Source: an uncultured Flavobacteriaceae bacterium (lineage in GTDB: Bacteria > Bacteroidota > Bacteroidia > Flavobacteriales > Flavobacteriaceae). Taken from it: DNA of 64,000 nt. The stretch is taken from the NCBI GenBank assembly GCA_947494825.1, contig CANLWN010000007.1:62001-126000 (forward strand), written 5' to 3'. Below are positions 51,352 through 61,305 of the stretch, one piece after another; position 1 is the stretch's first letter; each line of letters starts with the position of its first letter. The notes under the pieces are model-generated. The model worked only from the letters and a program-made list of their open reading frames with translations, did no database searches and had not been told where the DNA came from. The position numbers were made by a program, and so were the translations under genes.

Positions 51352-51386
51352 AAAACCCCGCTACCAAATGCAGGGGTTTCTTTTTT
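51352..51386. terminator. Bidirectional terminator
   Basis: AAACCCC (51353-51359) and GGGGTTT (51373-51379), 13-base loop, T-run on the + side and TTTTATC on the - side. It serves the response regulator and, from the other side, dnaG. Confidence 0.75.
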
Positions 51387-51401
51387 GTCCAAACCGGGGA
51401 A

Positions 51402-53381
51402 TTAGGAAAGTACCCTGTTCAACTTTTTGTTCAACAACTTATTTAATTGTAAGTAATTGACAATTTCCTCCAGCGTCTCCCTATTGTCCGTATTTATTTC
51501 CTGTGTATCCTGTTGTAGGGCTTCGATTCTTCGTTTGATCAAAAAACAACGAAGGGTCAAAATGGTCTCACTGACCAATTGGGCAATGCCCTGCTTCTTT
51601 TCCTTGGGATAAATGTCTTTCCGCTCCCAGTTGTGAAGGGTGTATTTTTCCTCTTCCATTAAAATGGAGGAGATGTCAGAAATCACTTCCCGGTCCAGAT
51701 CTGCCATAAACGTATTTACCGAAAAATCCTCCTTTTCGTTGAGTTGCTCGATCAGGGTGTAGTAAATTGACCGAAAGCGTTCGTGGGTAAGTTCTATTTC
51801 GTCCTCTTGTAGGTCCAAAAAGATTTTTTCATATACTTTGACCTGCAATTGTTCCGGTTCCAGGACCAAATCGCCCTTTTCGTTCTCTTTTAGGATTAAA
51901 TCCTCAAATTCCTGTTGTTCGTTCCCATAGAGCAGCAGCATTTCTATAATCTTGCGTTCCAGTTCATATTGCACATCAACCCTTTGCTGTACCGGTTCGT
52001 TTCGGACCACATCAAAGGCCTGTTGGGTCTTTTTTGCCTTTTTACCGGCCTCTGCCATTTCTTTTTTGCCTATCTGTGCCAGGGTATTGAAGAGTACTTC
52101 TTCCGAAACGTTCATTATCTGGGCACATTCCTGGATATAGATTTCCCTTTTGATACGATCGGGTATCCTGGAAATACTATGCACAATATCGCGGACAGTA
52201 TCGGCCCTTTTTATTGGGTCGTTCGCTGATTCCTCCGCTAATAGCGAGGTCTTAAACTGAATGAAATCCTTGGCGTTTTCCCGCAGATAGCGCAGCACCT
52301 CCTCGTAGTCATTATTTTTTGCAAAACTATCCGGGTCTTCGCCTTCGGGAAAGGTACAGACCTTAACATTCATCCCCTGTTCCAGAATAAGGTCAATTCC
52401 GCGTAGAGAGGCCCGCAATCCTGCGGCATCACCGTCAAAAAGCACGGTAATATTTTTCGTTAGCCGGTTGATCAGACGAATTTGGTCCGGCGTCAAGGCC
52501 GTGCCACTAGAGGCTACCACATTTTCAATGCCCCTCTGGTACAGTTGGATCACATCTGTATATCCCTCCACCAAATAGCAATTGTCCTCCTTTGCGATGG
52601 CTTGTTTTGCCAGGTAGATCCCATAGAGTACCTTGCTCTTATGGTAAATCTCGCTCTCCGGACTATTTAGATATTTCGCTGCCTTTTTATCACTCGTCAA
52701 TATCCGGCCTCCAAAACCCAGTACCCGACCACTCATGGAATGTATGGGGAACATCACCCGACCCTTAAATCGGTCAAATTTTTTGGTATCCCCGGTGTTG
52801 AGGCCGCCGTCCTTTACAATGGTAAGACCAGTTTTTTCCAGGTAATCCAGTTGATATCCCTTATCCAGTGCCCCTTGGGTAAAAGCTTCCCACTGATCCA
52901 AGCTATATCCCAACCCGAACTTTTTAATAGTCTCCTCCGTAAATCCCCGTTCTTTAAAATAACTGAGTCCGATAGCCTTCCCCGGCTCACTTTCCCATAG
53001 GGTATCCTCAAAATATTTGGCGGCAAATTCAGAGACCAGAAACATACTCTCGCGTTCATTGGCTTGGGCCTTTTCCTCCTGACTCTGCTCGGTCTCCTCA
53101 ACCTCTATATTGTATTTTTTGGCCAGATACTTTATGGCTTCGGGATAAGTAAAGTGCTCGTGTTCCATTAAAAAAGCCACTACATTACCCCCTTTGCCAC
53201 TACTAAAATCCTTCCATATTTGTTTTACGGGAGAAACCATAAAACTCGGGGTGCGTTCGTCTGTAAACGGACTCAGGCCCTTAAAGTTTGACCCCGACTT
53301 CTTCAATTGTACAAAATCCCCGATAACTTCCTCCAAACGGGCTGTTTCGTATACTTGATCTATGGTCGATTTTGAAATCAA
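51402..53381 (-). CDS. dnaG: DNA primase DnaG
   Basis: 659 residues with a TTG start at 53381 (LISKSTIDQVYETARLEEVIGDFV); the frame continues upstream to 53477, but that part is not conserved-looking. The Toprim segment has VEGYTDVIQL and DGDAAG, and a DnaB-binding-like C-terminal domain follows. The N-terminal zinc-binding domain keeps its fold phrases (SNFKGLSPF, TPSFMVSP) but none of the four Cys/His ligands: the positions are L, T, D and S/G. The primase should therefore be zinc-free in this domain. It makes RNA primers for replication. Confidence 0.93.
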   Translation of the reverse strand: MISKSTIDQVYETARLEEVIGDFVQLKKSGSNFKGLSPFTDERTPSFMVSPVKQIWKDFSSGKGGNVVAFLMEHEHFTYPEAIKYLAKKYNIEVEETEQSQEEKAQANERESMFLVSEFAAKYFEDTLWESEPGKAIGLSYFKERGFTEETIKKFGLGYSLDQWEAFTQGALDKGYQLDYLEKTGLTIVKDGGLNTGDTKKFDRFKGRVMFPIHSMSGRVLGFGGRILTSDKKAAKYLNSPESEIYHKSKVLYGIYLAKQAIAKEDNCYLVEGYTDVIQLYQRGIENVVASSGTALTPDQIRLINRLTKNITVLFDGDAAGLRASLRGIDLILEQGMNVKVCTFPEGEDPDSFAKNNDYEEVLRYLRENAKDFIQFKTSLLAEESANDPIKRADTVRDIVHSISRIPDRIKREIYIQECAQIMNVSEEVLFNTLAQIGKKEMAEAGKKAKKTQQAFDVVRNEPVQQRVDVQYELERKIIEMLLLYGNEQQEFEDLILKENEKGDLVLEPEQLQVKVYEKIFLDLQEDEIELTHERFRSIYYTLIEQLNEKEDFSVNTFMADLDREVISDISSILMEEEKYTLHNWERKDIYPKEKKQGIAQLVSETILTLRCFLIKRRIEALQQDTQEINTDNRETLEEIVNYLQLNKLLNKKLNRVLS

Positions 53382-53852
53382 AAGGTGGAAATTTGGAAAA
53401 TTTTGTGTCAAAAAAACAATATCGTAAAGATAATTTAATTGCACAAACTTCCTTTCAAAAGCGAAAAAACCATCCAAAAAAAAATGAAGTTCTGTTAATA
53501 TTTATATAGAAAACATAACATTTTCATTACGGCACCCCTGATAAGGCCAGGCCCATGGGCCTCCTAAAAATTTGATACTCAAGATGATTGGGAAAAACGA
53601 TCCGGTTTTATTCCTCCCTGCACTCTTGTGATAACTGTTTTTTAGGTTGTAAGCAGTGAAAGGCGTCCCCGTACCAAACTACAGGTCAAAAAAACAAGAC
53701 CGGATTTTTTAACCCGCATTCTTTCGGCCGAATGTAGCAAAGTTGAACAATATCTGGATAATCCATGGAGACGAAGTGCAGCTATACGTACTTGGCTTTA
53801 AGGTACTCCGAGATAGCTTACAATAAAACGAATTAAACCTAAAAAAATAGTA
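53382..53852. other. Gap between dnaG and the beta-propeller gene
   Basis: No gene is supported in these 471 bases. It contains a 14-bp perfect palindrome AGGCCCATGGGCCT (53549-53562), whose role is unknown, and the promoter regions of the two divergent genes, where I found no clear TAnnTTTG box. A short antisense frame at 53709-54062 is a shadow of the downstream gene. Confidence 0.6.
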
Positions 53853-55268
53853 ATGAAAAATTTGAAAATATTTGTATTTGGACTGGTGGTCGTTGGCCTT
53901 ACTTTTGCCTCCTGCAGTGATGATGACGATTTGGTAACCCAAGATCCGGTTACCGATGGCGAAGGTGATGGCGACGACAACGATGACGATGCTCCAAATT
54001 TTGTCGGTGCCGTATACGCCATGACCAATGGAGATGGCCAGGTTACCGGAACCAATATCCAAGGACCAAACGTAATTATTGCATACGCCCGGGAAGCGGA
54101 TGGGTCGCTGACACCGATCGGACCCAATCCCACAGGCGGAAATGGGGGCGATTTTGATGGTGGCGAGGGCTTGGACCCACTAATTTCGGCCTATGCCCTT
54201 ACAAAAACAGATGATAATGAGAATTTATTGGCGGTAAATGCGGGAAGCAATACCATTACCTCCTTTAACATCAACGAGGACTATTCCTTGGAACTTGTAG
54301 GTTCCCAGCCCACGGGAGATCTGGGTCCTAACAGTATTGCGTATTCCGAGCGGAGCGATGCTGCGGACGGACTTAAAGGCATTGTATATGTCTCCAATAT
54401 AAGCCGTCAGGAATTTTTAGCCGGCGGGGAACCGGAGCAGCAGGGAAGTATCACCGGTTACTGGCTATTGGACGATGGCTCCCTGTCTCCCATAGCAGGT
54501 TCTACCCGGAATTTAGCCAACAGGCCTTCGGCCGTGCAATTCTCCCCCGACGGTAATTGGTTGGTGGTTGCCTCCATAAATGCTGGCGCCGCGGCCCTGG
54601 CATCGGGAAGTGAAGATGAGATTGTGGTATACAGTGTCAATGCAGATGGCACCCTAAGTGCCGATCAAGTGGCAGGCGCTACTTCCACCCTACGGGGCAA
54701 CACAGACGGGAGAAACCTACCCTCGGCCATTGGATTTCAAATTGTGGACAACAACTATGTAGTGGTAACAGAAGCCAGGGAGTTTCAGCCAGACGGCACG
54801 CCCCCGGCCTTCCCCGCCTTGCAGGACGGTTCGGTTTCCACATGGCAAATTCAGGCAGATGGCATCCTAACCCCCATAAGTATGGATGTACGCTCGGGTG
54901 AAGGAAACACGGGAAGAACCGCCTGTTGGTTGGATTTTACCGCCGACGGCAACACCTTCTTTGTTTCCAATGCCATTGAGGCAGGTTTGGCCTCTTATTC
55001 CTTCAGCAACGGTGCTGTACAATTGCTAGACCAAACGGCAGCCTTGGGCACGGGAACGGGTGGAGCGGACAATGGTCCCGACGCCTTTGCCAATACCGAG
55101 GGTTGGATAGACATGTGGATTACCGATGATGGTGAATATCTCTATCAATTGTTCGGATTGGACGGTACCATAGGAATTTATAGAATAAGCGGCCAGTCCT
55201 TGGAGTTTGTAGGTGAGGAATCTGGCAACCTTCCGGACACCAATACCCAGGGTATTGTGGCCATTTAA
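53853..55268 (+). CDS. Beta-propeller lipoprotein, lactonase-like
   Basis: 471 residues with lipobox (LVVVGLTFASCSDDD), then an acidic linker and repeated blades: AREADGSLTPIG, LLAVNAGSNTITSFNIN, SIAYSERS, SAVQFSPDGNWLVVASINAG, VYSVNADGTLS. This is the 6-phosphogluconolactonase (lactonase, PF10282)-like seven-bladed fold. The exported form is unlikely to act in the pentose pathway and may bind protein or polysaccharide. A terminator follows directly. Confidence 0.8.
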   Translation: MKNLKIFVFGLVVVGLTFASCSDDDDLVTQDPVTDGEGDGDDNDDDAPNFVGAVYAMTNGDGQVTGTNIQGPNVIIAYAREADGSLTPIGPNPTGGNGGDFDGGEGLDPLISAYALTKTDDNENLLAVNAGSNTITSFNINEDYSLELVGSQPTGDLGPNSIAYSERSDAADGLKGIVYVSNISRQEFLAGGEPEQQGSITGYWLLDDGSLSPIAGSTRNLANRPSAVQFSPDGNWLVVASINAGAAALASGSEDEIVVYSVNADGTLSADQVAGATSTLRGNTDGRNLPSAIGFQIVDNNYVVVTEAREFQPDGTPPAFPALQDGSVSTWQIQADGILTPISMDVRSGEGNTGRTACWLDFTADGNTFFVSNAIEAGLASYSFSNGAVQLLDQTAALGTGTGGADNGPDAFANTEGWIDMWITDDGEYLYQLFGLDGTIGIYRISGQSLEFVGEESGNLPDTNTQGIVAI

Positions 55269-55288
55269 AATATAGTGGTGGTTTGTTT

Positions 55289-55329
55289 AAAGGCCGGAAG
55301 GGGCTTCTAAAACCCTTCTGGCCTTTTTT
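55289..55329 (+). terminator. Rho-independent terminator
   Basis: Two stacked stems AAAGGCC/GGCCTTT and AAGGG/CCCTT with a small internal mismatch, followed by TTTTTA. It ends the beta-propeller gene and lies just before the 3' end of the next gene on the other strand. Confidence 0.75.
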
Positions 55330-55340
55330 ATGGCCCAAGA

Positions 55341-56420
55341 TCATAGATCGAACCGAAGACCCAGTGAAATGTTATTTTGCTCCACGACCGCATTTTCAAA
55401 GATAGGGCTGAGATCATATTTTGCATAGAGCAGCACCCCCTCTACACCAATATAGGCGCTAAGACCATATACAAAGTCAGATACATTATAATCCCGCTTC
55501 AGTTTTTCCTTTATCCGATTCCCACTTTCATTTCGATATTTCAGTTTTTGCCGGGAGCCGATATTAAACCCGCCATAACCTCCGAACCCCACCCGAAACT
55601 GATTGCGCAGGGAGTAGCGGATCTTTTCATCGGTCTGCCAAAATCTTGAGGGACCAAATTCCAAATGCAGCGGGAATACCAAATTGTCCATTCTGAACTT
55701 GGATTTGCTGAGATTAAATTCAAAATCCTGCAACTCGGTCTGGTCCCCATTGACCACGAAAATTTGGTTATCCTTTGGTTTTAAGCCGTTGAACTGAAAG
55801 GAAAAGCCATAGTTGATGCGCATAAAATTCGAGTTTTTAAAGACCCGGGTACGCCAGGCCCATCCCATTTCAAAAAAACGACTTCCCCCAGTTTTATACG
55901 GGGAATCGCCCAAGGACGCCCCATCTATAATCGCATTGTTAAACCCTATGGCCAGAACTAGGTCCGAATAGGTACGTCTATCGTACTTAACGTCCCTTCT
56001 CCATCGCTGTCGTTTGGCGAATATTGAGGTGCCATCGGACCTTTTTACATCGAACTCAAAACCTGCTGTTTTCTCGGTGGAATCCCGCTCCTGCAACACC
56101 AACAACTTGCCCTCGTTGCGTTCCAACAAGGCTATTTCGTTGTCTACGATCGCTATCCTGTTCTCTATGTTCAAGGCCCTCTTTTTTGCCGCTGCCTCCT
56201 TTAAGATCTTCGCCTCTTCCACACTTATGAGTTTCTGGTCCAAACGCTTGTTGATGTCCTGAATCTCTAATTTTAATGCGTCCTTTTCCTGTTGGGTGAT
56301 TTCTTTTTTCCGCGCTTTCAGAGTGGCCACTTCTTCCTTGTATCCTTGGTCCTGGGCAACCGCGCTTTGCGCGATTAGCGAAAGAATAAGAAGTGCCAAA
56401 TACATGCTAATGGTTCTCAT
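55341..56420 (-). CDS. Coiled-coil outer-membrane barrel protein
   Basis: 359 residues from ATG 56420; an earlier in-frame ATG at 56576 lacks a signal-like leader. A signal peptide (MYLALLILSLIAQSAVAQDQ) is followed by a long coiled coil (about 30-120, rich in E/K with AKILKEAAAKKRALNIENRIA) and an amphipathic barrel (about 150-359) ending LGLRFDL. The helical part may span the periplasm or bind peptidoglycan. It is downstream of an ECF sigma/anti-sigma pair and may be their target or partner. Confidence 0.65.
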   Translation of the reverse strand: MRTISMYLALLILSLIAQSAVAQDQGYKEEVATLKARKKEITQQEKDALKLEIQDINKRLDQKLISVEEAKILKEAAAKKRALNIENRIAIVDNEIALLERNEGKLLVLQERDSTEKTAGFEFDVKRSDGTSIFAKRQRWRRDVKYDRRTYSDLVLAIGFNNAIIDGASLGDSPYKTGGSRFFEMGWAWRTRVFKNSNFMRINYGFSFQFNGLKPKDNQIFVVNGDQTELQDFEFNLSKSKFRMDNLVFPLHLEFGPSRFWQTDEKIRYSLRNQFRVGFGGYGGFNIGSRQKLKYRNESGNRIKEKLKRDYNVSDFVYGLSAYIGVEGVLLYAKYDLSPIFENAVVEQNNISLGLRFDL

Positions 56421-56556
56421 ACTGTTTTTGTTTCTCCCCGTACCGCCCCCTCCCTTTTTGGAAGGGTGGCATCTGGGTCTGTTAATGATTGATGAATTAT
56501 TTATGCTGCCAACCCCATGGGCGTAACAAGGATTGGAGAGGTGATTCATATGAATT

Positions 56557-57303
56557 TCAGTTGTTACGATCGGCAACCGCTGTCCTAACTTTGAAATATC
56601 CTTTTTTCAAGGTTTCAAAAATTTGATCCCTAAACGATTTGTCGAGTTCGGACTCGGCTTCTGCAAGTAAGGCCGATGCATCTACCGTTTGATCCTCCCT
56701 AAATATCCTTTCCGCCAATATTTCTTCCTGGGCCTTGCGCAATAGGGTTTCGAGCTCAGCGTCGGTAACTACCGTATTTTCCTGTTCTAGCAAATCTACT
56801 TGGGCAATTACCTCGGCAATTTTTGTATCTATGATTTCCTGTGATTCCGACCATTCTTTTTTTCTTATCAATTCCGAACCATGTATCTTTTCCGTTACCT
56901 TTATATCGGTCTCTCGTTGCGCCATGGTATTCTTGGCCAGGGGAGCCTCTTCGGTCATAACTTCTGTATCCTCCTTGGCAACTGCAATTTCCTCGGGCAC
57001 CTTCTCCAAGGCCGGTATGGTATTGTTTCCTTTCGGCTGTTCAATTTTTTTCTTGTTTACCGGTACCTCTACCGTTTGCTGGTCAGGTGCTGTGGAAACC
57101 TCCCGAAGGCTAAAATACCAGAGGGAAACTGCCAAAATACCTGCAAAACTGGCGGCCAGGCCATACCAAAAGAAGTTTCCCCTCTTGGACGCCCTATTGG
57201 TATAGAGCGTTTCGCTGATGGCTTCCCACGCCCTTTCGGTGGGTTGCATCCGCCTTTCGTTCAATTTTTCCTTAATCTGCTCCTCAAACTTAGTGGGTGC
57301 CAT
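56557..57303 (-). CDS. Membrane anti-sigma-like protein
   Basis: 248 residues from ATG 57303, overlapping the sigma gene by 14 bases. A short N-terminal region (KFEEQIKEKLNERRMQPTERAWEAISETL) resembles cytoplasmic anti-sigma tails, then comes one helix (NFFWYGLAASFAGILAVSLWYF) and a long acidic periplasmic region that is probably largely disordered or coiled. The absence of the ZAS zinc motif makes it an unusual member. Coupling with the sigma factor supports the role. Confidence 0.75.
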   Translation of the reverse strand: MAPTKFEEQIKEKLNERRMQPTERAWEAISETLYTNRASKRGNFFWYGLAASFAGILAVSLWYFSLREVSTAPDQQTVEVPVNKKKIEQPKGNNTIPALEKVPEEIAVAKEDTEVMTEEAPLAKNTMAQRETDIKVTEKIHGSELIRKKEWSESQEIIDTKIAEVIAQVDLLEQENTVVTDAELETLLRKAQEEILAERIFREDQTVDASALLAEAESELDKSFRDQIFETLKKGYFKVRTAVADRNN

Positions 57304-57853
57304 AACCAATCCTATTTTGTTCCTTTATCATTTCTTGCAACATTCTTCGGGCCTTAAACAGTTGGGTTTTGGAAGTACTTTCCGAAATTTCCAGCATCTT
57401 GGCTATTTCGCCGTGCTTATACCCTTCAACAGCATAGAGTACAAAGACCATTTTGTAGCCCTCTGGAAGTTTATCGATCAATTGTTGTATACGCTCTGCA
57501 TCCAGGTCCTCATTGAAGGAGATGGGATCTGCGGCCTTATATTCGAACAACTCATCATCAAAAACCACAAACTGTTTCCTTCTCAGGTAAGAAATCGCCT
57601 CCCTTACCATAATCTTACGAATCCAGCCCTCAAAACTGCCCTGGTGCCGAAACGAGTCAATATGTTTGAACACTTTCACAAAACCGTTGATCATCACATC
57701 TTCCGCAAATTGCAGGTCCCGGACATATTGCCTGCACACGCTTAACATCTTGGCAGAATAGGTGTCATATATGAACCGTTGTGCCTCCCGATCTGCTTCG
57801 GTCGCTTTTTTGATCAGGGCTTTCTCGTTGTTGTAAAATGAAATGATTTTCAC
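57290..57853 (-). CDS. ECF-type RNA polymerase sigma factor
   Basis: 187 residues. Region 2 (REAQRFIYDTYSAKMLSVCRQYVRD, and VMINGFVKVFKHIDSF) and region 4 (KLPEGYKMVFVLYAVEGYKHGEIAKMLEISESTSKTQLFKARR) are complete, as in other Bacteroidota ECF sigmas. It would transcribe the coiled-coil barrel gene and perhaps others. The anti-sigma gene overlaps its 3' end. Confidence 0.93.
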   Translation of the reverse strand: MKIISFYNNEKALIKKATEADREAQRFIYDTYSAKMLSVCRQYVRDLQFAEDVMINGFVKVFKHIDSFRHQGSFEGWIRKIMVREAISYLRRKQFVVFDDELFEYKAADPISFNEDLDAERIQQLIDKLPEGYKMVFVLYAVEGYKHGEIAKMLEISESTSKTQLFKARRMLQEMIKEQNRIGYGTH

Positions 57854-57954
57854 TGGTCTTTAGTGTCTCTATAAACTAGACGACCTAAATGGCTAAAACG
57901 TTGCCTGGCCTGTAGTTTTTTTCTTGGGGGCGCCATTTATAGCGGTGGACGCAT

Positions 57955-58959
57955 TTATTTTTTTCGATCCACCACATAGTTCACCATGAGTTTTAGGGAA
58001 CTTTTGTACTCGGACTCGGGATAGGCGTCCAAAATATTCAATGCTTCTTCCTTGAACTCGTGCATTTTGCTTTCTGCATAGCGCAATCCTCCTTTTTCCT
58101 TTACAAAAGCAATGACCTCCCTGACCCGTTTCCGATTTTTGTTGTGGTTCTTTATGGAATTGATCAGCCATTTCTTTTCGTCCTTGGAACAGGTGTTCAA
58201 TACATGGATCAGGGGCAGGGTCATTTTTTGTTCCTTAATATCGATTCCCGTGGGCTTCCCTATTTTTTCCTCACTGTAGTCAAAAAGATCGTCCTTGATC
58301 TGAAAGGCCATGCCGCTAAGCTCGCCAAATTTTCTAAAGATCTCCACCTCTGCTGAGCCGGGTTTCACCGAGCAGGCACCAATACTGCAACAGGCCGCTA
58401 TCAGGGTAGCCGTTTTTTGTCTGATGATTTCATAGTATACGGCTTCGGTAATGTCCAAGCGCCTTGCCTTATCGATCTGCAATAGCTCTCCCTCACTGAT
58501 CTCCCGCATGGCTACCGAAATGATCTGCAAGAGATCAAAATCGCCATGATCTACGGATAAGAGCATGCCCCTTGCTAGAAGGAAATCCCCCACCAATACG
58601 GCTATCTTATTTTTCCAAAGCGCATTTACGGAGAAAAAACCCCTTCGTTTATTGCTTTCATCCACCACGTCATCATGCACCAAAGAGGCCGTATGTATCA
58701 GCTCTATGACCGAGGCCCCGCGATAACTGCGTTCGTTTACCTCGCCATGGTTCAGTAGTTTGGCCGTGAGAAACACAAACATGGGTCGCATCTGTTTTCC
58801 CTTGCGATTAACAATGTAATAGGTAATCCTGTTGAGCAAGGCCACTTTAGAAGACATGGATTCGTGGAACTTGGCTTCAAAAAGCTCCATTTCCTTATTG
58901 ATCGGTTCCCGTATTTGAGCTGCTATCTTCACAAATGACTGCACATGGCTTGGAGCCAT
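57955..58959 (-). CDS. Polyprenyl diphosphate synthase
   Basis: 334 residues from ATG 58959 (MAPSHVQSFVKIAAQIREPI); an ATG at 58992 is also in frame. The first aspartate motif is HDDVVDESNKRR, the second KDDLFDYSEEKIG, plus GKQMRPMFVFL, which makes it a trans-type prenyl synthase. It makes a long isoprenoid diphosphate, likely for menaquinone (octaprenyl or similar). Chain length cannot be told with certainty. Confidence 0.92.
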   Translation of the reverse strand: MAPSHVQSFVKIAAQIREPINKEMELFEAKFHESMSSKVALLNRITYYIVNRKGKQMRPMFVFLTAKLLNHGEVNERSYRGASVIELIHTASLVHDDVVDESNKRRGFFSVNALWKNKIAVLVGDFLLARGMLLSVDHGDFDLLQIISVAMREISEGELLQIDKARRLDITEAVYYEIIRQKTATLIAACCSIGACSVKPGSAEVEIFRKFGELSGMAFQIKDDLFDYSEEKIGKPTGIDIKEQKMTLPLIHVLNTCSKDEKKWLINSIKNHNKNRKRVREVIAFVKEKGGLRYAESKMHEFKEEALNILDAYPESEYKSSLKLMVNYVVDRKK

Positions 58960-59046
58960 AAAATTAGGTAAAATTAAGGGGTTTGGGACCATCTAACGGA
59001 TAAGCTTAACATATTACCCTTTGTATGGTAATCTTTAAAACAGGCG

Positions 59047-60090
59047 CTAGGATTTATTTGCCAACTGTCCGCAGGCGGCATCGATGTCCTTCCCACGGGA
59101 CCGGCGTACCGTAACGGTAATACCATTTTGTTCCAGGCATTCCACATAACGATCGATAACCGATGTCGGTGCCTGCTGGAATTCCCCATCATCTATGGGA
59201 TTATACTCAATAAGGTTCACTTTGGATGGGGCAAAACGACAAAAATCCACTAAGGCGTCTATGTCCTTTTGGGAATCGTTGACATCCTTCCAAACCACAT
59301 ACTCATAGGTAATCCTACTTTTAGTTTCCCGATACCAATATTCCAGTGCTTCCCGAAGATCTTGCAGTGTAAATGTGGCGTTGAACGGCATGATGGAGGT
59401 ACGGGTCTCCGCTATGGCAGAATGCAGGGATACCGCCAATTTGAATTTCACCTGTTCATCGGCCATTTTTCTTATCATCTTGGGCACGCCCGAGGTAGAG
59501 ACCGTAATGCGCTTGGGCGACATCCCCAAGCCCTCGGCAGAGGTAATCTTTTCTATGGCCTTTAGAACATTGTTATAGTTCATTAAAGGTTCTCCCATGC
59601 CCATAAAGACAATATTGCTCAGGGGCCTGTTGAAATACAGCCGGCTTTCGTTGTCAATGGCCACTACCTGGTCATAGATTTCATCGGGATTCAGGTTTCG
59701 CATCCGTTTTAGTCTCGCAGTGGCACAAAAGCGACAATCCAAGCTACAACCCACCTGGCTGGAAACACAGGCGGTGGTCCTTTTTGCGGTGGGGATGAGT
59801 ACGGACTCTACCACCAGACCATCGTGCAGTCTTACCGCGTTCTTGATGGTACCATCCTTGCTACGCTGCATTTGGTCTACCTTAATGTGGTTGATTACAA
59901 AATTGGTGTCCAACAAAAGGCGGGTCTCCTTGGATATGTTGGTCATGGCATCAAAGGAATGGGCCCCTTTTTGCCACAACCACTCATATACCTGATTGCC
60001 CCTGAAAGCCTGATCCCCTTGAGCGGTAAAGAACGCCCGGAGTTGCTCCTTTGTCAAGGCACGTACATCTTTCTTTTTTTTGTTCTCCAC
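59047..60090 (-). CDS. rlmN: 23S rRNA/tRNA adenine C2-methyltransferase RlmN
   Basis: 347 residues, radical SAM. The cluster motif is CSLDCRFCATA, followed by SNIVFMGMGEPLMNY and the C-terminal cysteine in AACGQLANKS. It methylates A2503 of 23S rRNA and A37 of some tRNAs. It follows queA after a terminator-like hairpin. Confidence 0.96.
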   Translation of the reverse strand: MENKKKKDVRALTKEQLRAFFTAQGDQAFRGNQVYEWLWQKGAHSFDAMTNISKETRLLLDTNFVINHIKVDQMQRSKDGTIKNAVRLHDGLVVESVLIPTAKRTTACVSSQVGCSLDCRFCATARLKRMRNLNPDEIYDQVVAIDNESRLYFNRPLSNIVFMGMGEPLMNYNNVLKAIEKITSAEGLGMSPKRITVSTSGVPKMIRKMADEQVKFKLAVSLHSAIAETRTSIMPFNATFTLQDLREALEYWYRETKSRITYEYVVWKDVNDSQKDIDALVDFCRFAPSKVNLIEYNPIDDGEFQQAPTSVIDRYVECLEQNGITVTVRRSRGKDIDAACGQLANKS

Positions 60091-60100
60091 CAGCTAGTTT

Positions 60101-60145
60101 TAAAAAATCCCGCCTATCTTACTATACACCAAGATACGACGGGAT
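60101..60145 (-). terminator. Terminator after queA
   Basis: ATCCCG (60107-60112) pairs with CGGGAT (60140-60145), and the inner TCTT/AAGA (60117-60120, 60131-60134) extends the stem. On the minus strand a run of TTTTTT follows. It separates queA from rlmN. Confidence 0.6.
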
Positions 60146-60167
60146 CATTTTATATTGTGCACATCGA

Positions 60168-61217
60168 TCAAATGATCAACATGGCATCTCCATAAGAATA
60201 GAACTTATAGCCTTCTATGATAGCCTCTTTGTAGGCCCTTTTCATAAGATCATGGCCCATAAAGGCAGACACCATCATAAGGAGGGTGGACTTCGGTAAA
60301 TGAAAATTGGTTACCATACAATTGGCGATGCTAAAATCGTAGGGAGGAAAAATGAACTTATTGGTCCAGCCATCAAAGGTGTTCAAGGTATGTTCCGAAG
60401 AAACAGCACTTTCCAGACCTCGCATGGCCGTGGTCCCTACCGCACATACTCTTTTCTTATTGGGCTTGGCGTTGTTCACGATTTCTGTGGCCCGTTCATC
60501 AATAATAAGCTCCTCACTATCCATTTTGTGTTTGGAAAGGTCCTCCACCTCCACAGGATTAAAAGTACCTAGGCCTACATGCAGGGTAATCTCGGCAAAA
60601 TCTATCCCTTTGATCTCCAAGCGTTTCAACAAATGTTTGGAAAAGTGAAGACCCGCAGTGGGTGCTGCCACGGCCCCCTCGTGCTTGGCGTATATGGTCT
60701 GGTAACGATTTTCGTCCTCGGGCTCTACCTCCCGTTTTATATATTTGGGCAAGGGGGTCTCACCCAGTTCCCTAAGTTTTCTTCTAAAATCGGTATAGGA
60801 GCCATCGTATAAAAAGCGCAGGGTCCTACCGCGGGAGGTAGTATTGTCTATTACCTCAGCCACCAAACTTTCATCATCCCCAAAGTAGAGTTTGTTCCCA
60901 ATCCGTATTTTACGTGCAGGATCCACCAGAACATCCCAAAGCCTTTGCTCTTCGTTGAGTTCGCGCAATAAAAAAACCTCTATGCGAGCGCCTGTCTTTT
61001 CCTTATTGCCATATAGCCTAGCCGGAAAAACCTTGGTATTGTTTAGGACCATAACATCGCCTTCATCAAAATAATCTATAAGGTCCTTGAACATCTTATG
61101 CTCGATCTTTCCCGTTTCCCGATGTACGACCATCAATTTGGATTCGTCCCGGTTTTCGGCAGGATACTCGGCCATTAATTCTTTAGGAAGCTCAAAATTA
61201 AAGTGCGATAATTTCAT
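60168..61217 (-). CDS. queA: tRNA preQ1 ribosyltransferase-isomerase QueA
   Basis: 349 residues, the normal length. Clear segments are [87 protein letters not shown]. It transfers ribose from SAM to preQ1 in tRNA to form epoxyqueuosine. Its own promoter is at 61251-61282. Confidence 0.96.
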   Translation of the reverse strand: MKLSHFNFELPKELMAEYPAENRDESKLMVVHRETGKIEHKMFKDLIDYFDEGDVMVLNNTKVFPARLYGNKEKTGARIEVFLLRELNEEQRLWDVLVDPARKIRIGNKLYFGDDESLVAEVIDNTTSRGRTLRFLYDGSYTDFRRKLRELGETPLPKYIKREVEPEDENRYQTIYAKHEGAVAAPTAGLHFSKHLLKRLEIKGIDFAEITLHVGLGTFNPVEVEDLSKHKMDSEELIIDERATEIVNNAKPNKKRVCAVGTTAMRGLESAVSSEHTLNTFDGWTNKFIFPPYDFSIANCMVTNFHLPKSTLLMMVSAFMGHDLMKRAYKEAIIEGYKFYSYGDAMLII

Positions 61218-61250
61218 TTAAAAAGGTTTTATTAGGGATTTTTGCGGCTG

Positions 61251-61282
61251 CAAATATACAATGCGCGAACAGGGGTTGTCAA
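61251..61282 (-). promoter_or_regulatory. Promoter of queA
   Basis: On the minus strand TTG (61282-61280), a 21-base spacer and TATATTTG (61258-61251) match the Bacteroidota promoter; the start codon is 33 bases beyond. Confidence 0.65.
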
Positions 61283-61305
61283 GTAAAACAGCCAATAAAT
61301 AAAAA

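Noticed and set aside
53549-53562. A 14-bp palindrome as a replication origin element near dnaG
   Set aside because: A single palindrome without DnaA-box clusters or dnaA/dnaN genes is not evidence of an origin.
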